A DNA stretch of 6,003 nucleotides from Microbacteriaceae bacterium (GCA_017744755.1 JAGIAU010000134.1:1862-7864), one strand, 5' to 3'; positions 1-4,953 are shown, counted from the first letter of the stretch. Notes: generated from the letters alone by a model not told the origin. Program-made: numbers and translations.

Positions 1-143
1 AGGTCGGGGGCGGTGCGGTCGAAGGCGGCGAGCGCGGCGCTCCCGTCGGCGGCGATCTCCGTCTCGTACCCCTCCCGGGAGAGCAGGTACTCGAGCGGCT
101 CGGCGAGCGACGCCTCGTCCTCGACGATCAGGATCCTGGTCAC
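1..143 (-). CDS. regX3: Response regulator of phosphate two-component system, N-terminal part (RegX3/PhoP type)
   Basis: Only the first 47 codons lie in the window; the gene runs off the left edge. The reading frame begins MTRILIVEDEASLAEPLEYL, the typical first strand and helix of a CheY-like receiver domain. E8 and D9 are the acidic pair that binds Mg2+. The phosphoacceptor Asp, expected near residue 52, and the winged-helix DNA-binding domain are outside the window, so the OmpR class is inferred from context. The GTG start overlaps the TGA of the kinase gene (GTGA at 143-140), implying translational coupling and cotranscription from the kinase promoter. The partner kinase resembles SenX3/PhoR and a phoU gene is divergent, so this is most likely the transcription factor of the phosphate-starvation response. 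The symbol follows mycobacterial naming; Streptomyces would call it phoP. The receiver domain is certain, the specific orthology likely. Confidence 0.88.
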   Translation of the reverse strand, partial: MTRILIVEDEASLAEPLEYLLSREGYETEIAADGSAALAAFDRTAPD

Positions 144-1333
144 GCAGTGGCCCCTTCCGGTGCGGTGGTGGGAGTGGCGGAGGTCGAGGCGGACCCGGTC
201 GGCAGCGGCTCGGACCAGGACTGCAGCGGCAGCACGATGGTGAAGGTCGAGCCGTTCCCCGGCTTCGACCAGACCCGGATGACGCCGCCGTGGTTCACGA
301 CGGCATGCTTGACGATCGACAGGCCGAGCCCCGTACCGCCCGTGTTCCGGCTGCGCGCCGGGTCGATGCGGAAGAAGCGCTCGAACACGCGCTCCTGCTC
401 GTCCTCCGGGATGCCGGGGCCCTGATCGGTGACCGCGATCTCGACGTTGTCGTCGCGGTGGGCGACGCCCACGCCGACGCGGGAGCGCTCCGGGGAGTAC
501 TGCACCGCGTTCGCGATCAGGTTCGCCACCGCGGTCACGAGCGTGCTCTCGTGACCGGCGACGACGAGCCGCTCCTTCGGCACGCGGCAGGCGATCGTGA
601 TGCCCTTCGCGTCCGCGGCGACGTGGTTCTGCTCGACCGCCGCGGCGACGACCTTGTCGATGCGGACGGGGTCGCTCGCGGCGAGCGGCTCGAGGCCCTG
701 CACGCGGGAGAGCTCGATGATGTCCTGCGTCATCTCCGCGAGGCGGCGGGACTCCCCGCCGAGCCGGGAGGCGAACTTCCGCACCTGCGCGGGATCGTCG
801 GCGGCCGAGTCGATCGCCTCCGCGAGCAGGCTCACGGCGCCGATCGGCGTCTTCAGCTCGTGGCTGATGTTCGCCACGAAGTCACGGCGGACCTCGTCGA
901 GCCGGATCGACTCCGAGCGGTCCTCCGCGACGACGAGCACGTAGCGCGCGCCCACGAGCGCCGCGGTGACGCTGAGATGGCGGACCTGGTCGGCGCGGCC
1001 GATGCGGCGCAGCGCGAGCTCCCTGCGGATCGTCTCGCCCGAGGTCCGGACCTCCATCGCGATCGCGAGGATGTCCGGGTGCAGCCCCGCGTCGACGAGC
1101 CCGGCGTCTCCCGCCGTCTCCGACGAGGCGACGACGACGCCCGAGGGGTCCAGGAGCACGGCGGGCGACTCGAGGACGTCGATCACCGCGTCGATCCCGG
1201 ATGGGATGCTCACCGACTGCGCGGCCACCGCGCGGCGACCGGTGCGCGCCGCGAGCACGAGGACCGTGGCGATGCCGGCGCCTACGACGAGGCCCACGGT
1301 GATGGCGAGGGCGACGAGCGCGGCCGTCTCCAT
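140..1333 (-). CDS. senX3: Sensor histidine kinase of the phosphate response (SenX3/PhoR type)
   Basis: This 397-residue membrane histidine kinase autophosphorylates and passes phosphate to the regulator encoded just downstream. Residues 4-29 form the only clear transmembrane segment, followed by a basic stop (R30, R33, R34). Residues about 45-140 look like a PAS-type cytoplasmic domain. The dimerisation and phosphoacceptor H-box is FVANISHELKTP with H158. The ATPase domain has the N-box around N271 and N275, the G1 box DQGPGI at 303-308, the F-box RVFERFF at 315-321 and the G2 box GGTGLGL at 332-338. No kinase motif is missing. The last 25 or so residues are a Ser/Thr/Pro/Ala-rich tail. There is no room for an external sensor domain, which fits kinases that read phosphate status through the Pst transporter and PhoU. 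The ATG has no Shine-Dalgarno but lies 6 nt after TAATCT, so the message is probably leaderless. Streptomyces PhoR is the alternative name. Confidence 0.93.
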   Translation of the reverse strand: METAALVALAITVGLVVGAGIATVLVLAARTGRRAVAAQSVSIPSGIDAVIDVLESPAVLLDPSGVVVASSETAGDAGLVDAGLHPDILAIAMEVRTSGETIRRELALRRIGRADQVRHLSVTAALVGARYVLVVAEDRSESIRLDEVRRDFVANISHELKTPIGAVSLLAEAIDSAADDPAQVRKFASRLGGESRRLAEMTQDIIELSRVQGLEPLAASDPVRIDKVVAAAVEQNHVAADAKGITIACRVPKERLVVAGHESTLVTAVANLIANAVQYSPERSRVGVGVAHRDDNVEIAVTDQGPGIPEDEQERVFERFFRIDPARSRNTGGTGLGLSIVKHAVVNHGGVIRVWSKPGNGSTFTIVLPLQSWSEPLPTGSASTSATPTTAPEGATA

Positions 1334-1339
1334 GGCAAT

Positions 1340-1345
1340 AGATTA
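1340..1345 (-). promoter_or_regulatory. -10 hexamer of a leaderless promoter for the histidine kinase
   Basis: On the minus strand TAATCT is followed by exactly 6 nt (ATTGCC) and then the ATG at 1333. TANNNT at this distance would place the transcription start on the A of the ATG. No convincing -35 is visible: 16 nt upstream lies TCGACG, a poor match. The PHO-like repeats lie about 60-95 bp upstream of this start. Confidence 0.65.
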
Positions 1346-1394
1346 GGTCGCGCCGGGTCCGCGTCGACCGGGCGGAGGCTTCGCGGAGGGTGTT

Positions 1395-1427
1395 GTTCAT
1401 CGTCCGGGCACGGTCTGTTCACCTGCG
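1395..1427 (+). promoter_or_regulatory. PHO-box-like array of three 11-nt direct repeat units
   Basis: Three abutting 11-nt units start at 1395, 1406 and 1417: GTTCATCGTCC, GGGCACGGTCT and GTTCACCTGCG. The third begins with the full GTTCACC core reported for PhoP direct repeat units in Streptomyces, the first has GTTCATC, and the middle one is degenerate but keeps G..CAC in register. The exact 11-nt phase matches one helical turn per monomer of an OmpR-family dimer. The site lies between the divergent kinase-regulator and phoU genes, where Streptomyces also carries a PhoP operator. I infer that the neighbouring regulator binds here and controls phoU, its own operon, or both. The consensus is recalled, not searched. 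Confidence 0.65.
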
Positions 1428-1432
1428 ACGCG

Positions 1433-1438
1433 GAGAAT
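1433..1438 (+). promoter_or_regulatory. Tentative -10 element of the phoU promoter
   Basis: GAGAAT matches TATAAT at four of six positions and lies 5 nt after the last PHO-like unit. In this arrangement the bound regulator would replace a -35 contact, as at many Pho-activated promoters. A start near 1445 would give a leader of about 50 nt. The match is weak and other positions are possible. Confidence 0.3.
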
Positions 1439-1482
1439 CGACCGGCCCGGAAGCAGAGCGTTCCGCCTGCCCGGATCACGAC

Positions 1483-1490
1483 GGAGGTGG
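1483..1490 (+). promoter_or_regulatory. Shine-Dalgarno sequence that fixes the phoU start
   Basis: GGAGGTGG is strongly complementary to the 16S rRNA tail, and its GGAGG core ends 7 nt before the ATG at 1495. It rules out the longer frame that opens upstream and shows phoU has a real 5' leader, unlike several neighbours. Confidence 0.8.
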
Positions 1491-1494
1491 GAAC

Positions 1495-2148
1495 ATGCGC
1501 GAGGTCTTCCAGCAGGAGCTGCGCGAGGTCCAGGGTCGGCTCGTGGAGATCGCGGGTCTCGTCGCCGACTCGATGACCCGGGCCACGACCGCGTTCAACG
1601 AGTCGGACATCGCCCTCGCCGAGCAGGTCATCGCCGGCGACGCCGTCGTCGACGCCGCCGCGAAGACCCTCGACGAGCTGGCCATCGACATCCTCGCCCG
1701 CCAGCAGCCCGTCGCCCGCGACCTCCGCATCGTCGTCTCGGCGCTGCGCATCTCCGCCTCGCTCGAGCGGATGGGCGACATGACCGGTCACATCGCGCAG
1801 CTCGCGCGCTACCGCTTCCCGGACAAGGTCGTGCCGAAGACGCTGCGCCCGACGTTCCGCGAGATGGGCCAGCTCGACGTCGAGATCGCGCGCAAGCTCG
1901 TCGAGCTGCTCGAGACGCAGGACATCGCGATCGCCGAGGAGATCCGCGACCTCGACGACCGCATCGACGCGCTGCACCTCTCCGTCTTCGACAAGGTGCT
2001 CGGCGAGACGTGGAAGGGCGCAGCCGTCGACACGGTCGACGCGACGCTCGCGTCGCGCTACCACGAGCGCTTCGCCGACCACGCGGTGTCGATCGCGAAG
2101 AAGGTCGCCTACCTGTCCACCGGCGAGTGGGTCCCGAGCGAGAGCTGA
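1495..2148 (+). CDS. phoU: Phosphate signalling regulator PhoU
   Basis: This 217-residue all-helical cytoplasmic protein is the usual length for PhoU. It links the Pst phosphate transporter to the PhoR-type kinase and keeps the regulon off when phosphate is plentiful. Two PhoU repeats are visible. The first carries the metal-binding signature SLERMGDMTGHIAQLAR around residues 89-105; the second carries YHERFADHAVSIAKKVAYL around 189-207. The ATG at 1495 is chosen because GGAGGTGG (1483-1490) gives an ideal Shine-Dalgarno 7 nt before it and because MREVFQQEL is a typical PhoU beginning; an in-frame start further upstream would add 35 residues of untypical sequence. The gene is divergent from the kinase operon across a PHO-like box and converges on gpmA, 4 bp beyond its stop. 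No pst genes are in the window, so any link to the transporter here is known from the family only. Confidence 0.95.
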   Translation: MREVFQQELREVQGRLVEIAGLVADSMTRATTAFNESDIALAEQVIAGDAVVDAAAKTLDELAIDILARQQPVARDLRIVVSALRISASLERMGDMTGHIAQLARYRFPDKVVPKTLRPTFREMGQLDVEIARKLVELLETQDIAIAEEIRDLDDRIDALHLSVFDKVLGETWKGAAVDTVDATLASRYHERFADHAVSIAKKVAYLSTGEWVPSES

Positions 2149-2152
2149 GCCG

Positions 2153-2896
2153 CTACCTCTTGCCCTGCGCGGCGACGGCCGCAGCGCCCGCAGCGGCGGC
2201 CTCCGGGTCGAGATAGGCAGCCGGGGCCGTCGGCTTGAAGTCCGCGTCGAGCTCGTAGACGAGCGGGATGCCCGTCGGGATGTTCAGCTCGGCGATCTCG
2301 TCGTCCGAGATGCCGTCGAGGTGCTTCACCAGCGCGCGCAGCGAGTTGCCGTGCGCGGTGACGAGCACCGTCCTCCCGGCGGCGAGATCGGCGGTGATGT
2401 CCGACTCCCAGTACGGCAGCAGGCGGTCGATGACGAGCTTGAGGCTCTCCGTGCGCGGCAGCTCCGCGTCCGGGACGTCCGCGTAGCGCTCGTCGCCGAC
2501 CTGGCTGTACTCCGCGTCGTCGGCGAGCGGCGGCGGCGGCACGTCGAACGAGCGGCGCCAGACCATGAACTGCTCCTCGCCGAACTCCGCGAGCGTCTGC
2601 GCCTTGTCCTTGCCCTGGAGCGCGCCGTAGTGGCGCTCGTTGAGGCGCCAGTCGCGCTTGACCGGGATCCAGAGACGGTCGGCGACCTCGAGGGCGAGGT
2701 TCGCGGTCTGGATGGCGCGGGTGAGGAGGCTCGTGTAGAGCACGTCCGGCTTCAGGCCCGACTCCGCGAGGAGCTCGCCGGCGCGCTTCGCCTCGGCGAC
2801 GCCCTGCTCGGAGAGGCGGACGTCGACCCAGCCGGTGAAGAGGTTCCTCTGGTTCCATTCGGAGTTGCCGTGGCGCAGGAGGATCAGCGTGCTCAT
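2153..2896 (-). CDS. gpmA: 2,3-bisphosphoglycerate-dependent phosphoglycerate mutase
   Basis: This 247-residue cytosolic enzyme interconverts 3- and 2-phosphoglycerate in glycolysis and gluconeogenesis through a phosphohistidine. The N-terminal signature LLRHGNSEWN (residues 6-15) supplies R8 and the phosphorylated H9. R60 in LLTRAIQT, E87 in LNERHYGALQG and H182 in VTAHGNSLR complete the active site, and LFTGW at 19-23 is typical of dPGM. Length and Ala-rich C-terminus are normal for actinobacterial GpmA. The ATG at 2896 is the only start placing the catalytic His at the expected position. A GGAGG core lies only 1 nt before it, too close for usual Shine-Dalgarno use, while TACGCT lies 7 nt upstream, so the transcript may be leaderless. 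The gene is tail to tail with phoU and divergent from ppx across 34 bp. In mycobacteria gpm1 is next to senX3-regX3, so this neighbourhood is conserved. Confidence 0.96.
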   Translation of the reverse strand: MSTLILLRHGNSEWNQRNLFTGWVDVRLSEQGVAEAKRAGELLAESGLKPDVLYTSLLTRAIQTANLALEVADRLWIPVKRDWRLNERHYGALQGKDKAQTLAEFGEEQFMVWRRSFDVPPPPLADDAEYSQVGDERYADVPDAELPRTESLKLVIDRLLPYWESDITADLAAGRTVLVTAHGNSLRALVKHLDGISDDEIAELNIPTGIPLVYELDADFKPTAPAAYLDPEAAAAGAAAVAAQGKR

Positions 2897-2903
2897 GCCT
2901 CCA

Positions 2904-2909
2904 AGCGTA
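2904..2909 (-). promoter_or_regulatory. -10 hexamer of a probable leaderless gpmA promoter
   Basis: On the minus strand TACGCT fits TANNNT and ends 7 nt before the gpmA ATG at 2896. The GGAGG between hexamer and ATG is too close to serve as a normal ribosome binding site. The -35 region would lie under the opposing ppx promoter and start codon. Confidence 0.5.
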
Positions 2910-2918
2910 TTGCCGGAG

Positions 2919-2924
2919 TAGCCT
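2919..2924 (+). promoter_or_regulatory. -10 hexamer of a leaderless ppx promoter
   Basis: TAGCCT fits TANNNT and is followed by 6 nt (GGCCGG) and the GTG at 2931, so transcription would start at the start codon. There is no Shine-Dalgarno before this GTG. Its upstream contacts would overlap the gpmA -10 element and the first codons of gpmA. Confidence 0.6.
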
Positions 2925-2930
2925 GGCCGG

Positions 2931-3857
2931 GTGCGGCTCGGGGTGCTCGACATCGGCTCGAACACGATCAACCTGCTCGTCGCGGACGCTCACGCCGGCG
3001 CCCGTCCGGTGACCTCGACATCGCACCGCAGCGTCGTCCGCCTCATGCGCTTCCTGCGGCCGGACGGCTCGATCGGCCCGGACGGCGTCGAGGCGATCGA
3101 ACGCGCGATCGCCGCCGCCAGGGAGGTCGCCGACCGCGAGCAGGTGGACGCGTTCCTCACCATCGCGACCTCGGCGCTGCGCGACGCGGCGAACGGCGCG
3201 GACATCATCGCGCGCATCGAGCGGCTCAGCCGCGTGCCGCTGCAGGTGCTGGACGGGCCGGAGGAGGCCCGGACCACGTTCCTCGCGATCCGGCGATGGT
3301 TCGGCTGGTCCGCAGGGGAGCTCCTCATGATCGACATCGGCGGCGGGTCGCTCGAGATCGCCGCCGGGCCGGACGAGCTGCCGGCGGTCGCGCTCTCGCT
3401 CCCGTTCGGCGCGGGGCGCGTCACGATGGGGTTCCTCCCGGACGATCCGCCGAGCCGCTCGCAGCTCGGGGCGCTGACGGAGCACCTCGAGCGGCACCTG
3501 GTGACGGCGCGCGACATGATGACCGGCCGGCCCTCGCCCGATCACGTCGTCGGCTCCTCGAAGACGATCCGCTCCCTTGCGAAGCTCGCGGGCCACTCGC
3601 TCCCCGGCTGGGCCGGCATCGAGCGCCTCGTCCTCCCCCGCGCCCGGCTCAAGGACTGGATCCCGCGCATGGCCGCCATGCCGGCCGAGGCGAGGCAGAA
3701 CCTGCCCGGCATCACGCCGGAGCGCACGTTCCAGATCGTCGGCGGCGCCATCGTGCTGCATGAGGCGATGCGCGCGCTCGACGTGGACGAGCTCGAGGTC
3801 TCCCCCTGGGCGCTGCGCGAGGGCGTCCTGCTCCGCTACCTCGACGCGGTCGAATGA
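2931..3857 (+). CDS. ppx: Ppx/GppA family phosphatase (probable exopolyphosphatase)
   Basis: This 308-residue member of the sugar kinase/actin-like ATPase superfamily probably removes terminal phosphates from polyphosphate; pppGpp hydrolysis is the alternative in this family. Visible motifs are phosphate loop 1 DIGSNT (7-12), the TIATSALRDA strand (77-86), the catalytic glutamate in the DGPEEA segment (E111/E112), phosphate loop 2 DIGGGSLE (135-142), the GSSKT loop (208-212), GGAIVL (271-276) and the closing SPWALREGVLL (291-301). The length is that of the short actinobacterial two-domain form, lacking the C-terminal HD domain of the longer E. coli proteins. The GTG start is set by the immediate VLDIGSNT motif and a TAGCCT box 6 nt upstream. 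A 4-nt ATGA overlap couples it to the next gene. Lying beside phoU and the phosphate two-component system it fits phosphate storage. Substrate choice cannot be read from sequence. Confidence 0.92.
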   Translation: MRLGVLDIGSNTINLLVADAHAGARPVTSTSHRSVVRLMRFLRPDGSIGPDGVEAIERAIAAAREVADREQVDAFLTIATSALRDAANGADIIARIERLSRVPLQVLDGPEEARTTFLAIRRWFGWSAGELLMIDIGGGSLEIAAGPDELPAVALSLPFGAGRVTMGFLPDDPPSRSQLGALTEHLERHLVTARDMMTGRPSPDHVVGSSKTIRSLAKLAGHSLPGWAGIERLVLPRARLKDWIPRMAAMPAEARQNLPGITPERTFQIVGGAIVLHEAMRALDVDELEVSPWALREGVLLRYLDAVE

Positions 3858-4660
3858 GCCCCCGTCCGATCGGGCGGATCACGCGGGGCACGACCGGGAC
3901 GAACCGGCTGCGGCGCATGGACCGTTGGACCGCCGCCCTGCCAGCGCTGCGGCGCAGCGACGATCCGCTCGTCGTCGACCTCGGCTACGGCGCCTCGGCG
4001 ACGACGGTCCTGGAGCTGCGCGAGCGCCTGGCCCGCGTCCGCCCCGACGTCGAGGTCGTCGGGGTCGAGATCGACCCCGAGCGCGTCCGCATCGCGAACG
4101 ACATGGCGCAGGGGCGAGCGGGTGTCTCCTTCCGCCTCGGCGGCTTCGAGGCGCCGACCCCGGGCGACCGGCGGCCCGCGATCATCCGGGCGGCGAACGT
4201 GCTGCGCCAGTACGACGAGTCGGAGGTCTCGGCGGCCTGGGCGACGATGCTCGGGCGGCTGCAGCCCGGCGGCGCCCTCGTGGAGGGCACCTGCTCGGAG
4301 AACGGACGGATCGGCTCCTGGGTCACGCTCCGTCCCGAGCGCGGCCCCGAGACGCTGACCATCGGACTGCACCTGCCGACGATCGGCTCCGATGTCGCGC
4401 CGAGCCCCTCGATCGTCGCCGAGCGGCTGCCGAAGGCGCTCATCCACCGGAACGTCCCCGGCGAGCCCGTGCACGCCTTCCTCCAGGACCTCGACCGGGC
4501 ATGGGCGACTGCGGCCCCGCTCGGCGTCTACGGCCCCGTGCAGCGCTGGATCGCGACGGCCGAGTCGCTCCGGTCCCGCTGGCCGGTCCAGGGCGGCAGA
4601 ACGCGCTGGCGCCTCGGCGAGCTCACCGTCGCCTGGTCCGCCGTCGCGCCCTCACTCTGA
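3854..4660 (+). CDS. Class I SAM-dependent methyltransferase-fold protein, substrate unknown
   Basis: This 268-residue protein has a Rossmann-type methyltransferase core. Motif I is VVDLGYGAS (40-48), the glycine loop that holds SAM. Strand 2 is VVGVEIDPERV (68-78), where E72 would bind the ribose. Residues 108-122 (PAIIRAANVLRQYDE) look like the strand 4 region, and LQPGGALVEGT (136-146) like the motif III strand before the cap. The second half has no motif I can tie to a substrate. The N-terminus is basic and there is no signal peptide or membrane segment. The ATG overlaps the ppx stop (ATGA at 3854-3857), so the two are almost certainly cotranscribed and translationally coupled. That suggests, but does not prove, a linked function. 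Its last 9 bp overlap the end of the small membrane-protein gene on the other strand. RNA, protein or small-molecule methylation are all open. Confidence 0.83.
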   Translation: MSPRPIGRITRGTTGTNRLRRMDRWTAALPALRRSDDPLVVDLGYGASATTVLELRERLARVRPDVEVVGVEIDPERVRIANDMAQGRAGVSFRLGGFEAPTPGDRRPAIIRAANVLRQYDESEVSAAWATMLGRLQPGGALVEGTCSENGRIGSWVTLRPERGPETLTIGLHLPTIGSDVAPSPSIVAERLPKALIHRNVPGEPVHAFLQDLDRAWATAAPLGVYGPVQRWIATAESLRSRWPVQGGRTRWRLGELTVAWSAVAPSL

Positions 4661-4759
4661 TCGCCGCCCGTCGCGTCGCAACAGGACGAAGCCGCCGATC
4701 GACACGATGAGCGCCGTGACCGAGAGGCCGAACGCGGCCCAGCTCAGGACTTCTTCCAT
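4652..4759 (-). CDS. Small single-pass membrane protein, 35 residues, unknown function
   Basis: The protein starts MEEVLSW, has one hydrophobic helix at about residues 5-27, and ends in a basic tail LLRRDGRRSE. By the positive-inside rule the C-terminus would be cytoplasmic. Support for reality: AGAGGAG at 4774-4768 is a good Shine-Dalgarno 8 nt before the ATG, and 30 of 35 codons end in G or C, as in the neighbours. Longer in-frame versions upstream lack hydrophobic or conserved character. It lies 73 nt downstream of a second tiny membrane gene on the same strand, with a strong hairpin between them. Its final 9 bp overlap the end of the convergent methyltransferase gene. I do not recognise the family. 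A small regulatory subunit or a type I toxin-like peptide are possible but unsupported beyond shape. Confidence 0.55.
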   Translation of the reverse strand: MEEVLSWAAFGLSVTALIVSIGGFVLLRRDGRRSE

Positions 4760-4767
4760 CTCCGAGA

Positions 4768-4774
4768 CTCCTCT
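4768..4774 (-). promoter_or_regulatory. Shine-Dalgarno sequence of the 35-residue membrane protein
   Basis: AGAGGAG on the minus strand is separated by 8 nt from the ATG at 4759. It selects this start over longer in-frame extensions. A second short GGAG abuts the ATG and is too close to matter. Confidence 0.55.
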
Positions 4775-4790
4775 GGGACAATCGGGAAGG

Positions 4791-4825
4791 TGGTCCCTGC
4801 CCGTGTTGGTGGCGGGCAGGGACCA
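4791..4825 (-). terminator. Strong GC-rich hairpin, likely terminator or attenuator between the two small genes
   Basis: A perfect 13-bp inverted repeat (TGGTCCCTGCCCG at 4791-4803 and its complement at 4813-4825) encloses a 9-nt loop. On the minus strand it begins 7 nt after the stop of the 37-residue gene and ends 16 nt before the Shine-Dalgarno of the 35-residue gene. Neither side has a U tract, which is common in GC-rich actinobacterial terminators. It could end the upstream transcript, tune read-through into the downstream gene, or also stop plus-strand transcription coming from the methyltransferase gene. Direction is therefore not certain. Confidence 0.6.
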
Positions 4826-4832
4826 GACACTT

Positions 4833-4946
4833 CTAGCGGTGCACACCACGCCTGACCCGCCGGCGGTCGAGGACCGCCAGCAGGGTCTGCCAGAGCGTCA
4901 GGGTCGCCGCGATCAGGCTGATCGCGGCGGTCAACATGTCGAGCAT
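4833..4946 (-). CDS. Small single-pass membrane protein, 37 residues, unknown function
   Basis: The frame reads MLDMLTAAISLIAATLTLWQ and ends LDRRRVRRGVHR, giving one hydrophobic helix over about residues 4-26 followed by a tail with six Arg. The tail should face the cytoplasm. The start is supported by AAGGGAGGGG at 4961-4952, whose GGAGG core lies 7 nt before the ATG at 4946; a second ATG follows three codons later. 35 of 37 codons end in G or C, as in true genes here. The coding DNA is unusual: it contains a 10-bp inverted repeat over the start, an abutting 12-bp palindrome and a further 7-bp stem. A strong hairpin follows the stop. Shape and length resemble hydrophobic small proteins such as type I toxins or regulatory micropeptides, but I recognise no family. 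A structured RNA with a chance frame is the alternative. Confidence 0.55.
   Translation of the reverse strand: MLDMLTAAISLIAATLTLWQTLLAVLDRRRVRRGVHR
4862..4878. repeat. Inverted repeat, 7-bp stem, 3-nt loop
   Basis: GGCGGTC (4862-4868) and GACCGCC (4872-4878) are perfect complements around GAG. It lies in the basic C-terminal coding part of the 37-residue gene. Alone it would be unremarkable in such GC-rich DNA; it is listed as part of a cluster. Confidence 0.5.
4905..4929. repeat. Perfect 12-bp palindrome around one central base
   Basis: CGCCGCGATCAG (4905-4916) is followed by a single G and then its exact reverse complement CTGATCGCGGCG (4918-4929). It lies within the 37-residue gene and shares its last base with the next inverted repeat. 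As DNA it could be a dimeric operator; as RNA it could form a long hairpin once a few central pairs open to make the loop. Confidence 0.7.
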
Positions 4947-4953
4947 GTTGACC
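4929..4953. repeat. 10-bp inverted repeat spanning the start codon of the 37-residue gene
   Basis: GGTCAACATG and CATGTTGACC are perfect complements separated by 5 nt (TCGAG at 4939-4943). In the minus-strand transcript the first arm contains the start ATG, the loop the next codon and a half, and the second arm the ATG of codon 4. The 5' arm also takes the last G residues of the purine-rich Shine-Dalgarno tract. The fold would hide the start from ribosomes. Confidence 0.65.

Noticed and set aside
291..298. GGTTCACG inside the kinase gene, resembling a PHO core
   Set aside because: It is an isolated match in the coding sequence for the conserved C-terminal kinase region, with no second unit in phase.
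290..1576. Long plus-strand open frame opposite the kinase gene, 428 codons
   Set aside because: It is antisense to a gene with complete kinase motifs. The product is Arg/Asp-rich low complexity with no domain, typical of shadow frames in very GC-rich DNA.
2898..2902. GGAGG (minus strand) as the gpmA Shine-Dalgarno
   Set aside because: It lies only 1 nt from the ATG, too close for normal 30S placement. The TANNNT box 7 nt upstream makes a leaderless start more likely.
2109..3761. Minus-strand open frame of 550 codons across gpmA and ppx
   Set aside because: It overlaps two motif-complete genes in another frame, and its product is Arg/Ala/His-rich with no recognisable fold.
2321..3763. Plus-strand open frame of 480 codons across gpmA and ppx
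   Set aside because: Shadow frame: it is antisense to gpmA and out of frame with ppx, with arginine-rich composition and no motifs.
3577..4710. Plus-strand open frame of 377 codons over the end of ppx and the methyltransferase gene
   Set aside because: It is out of frame with both real genes, and the translation is Ser/Arg/Pro-rich noise.
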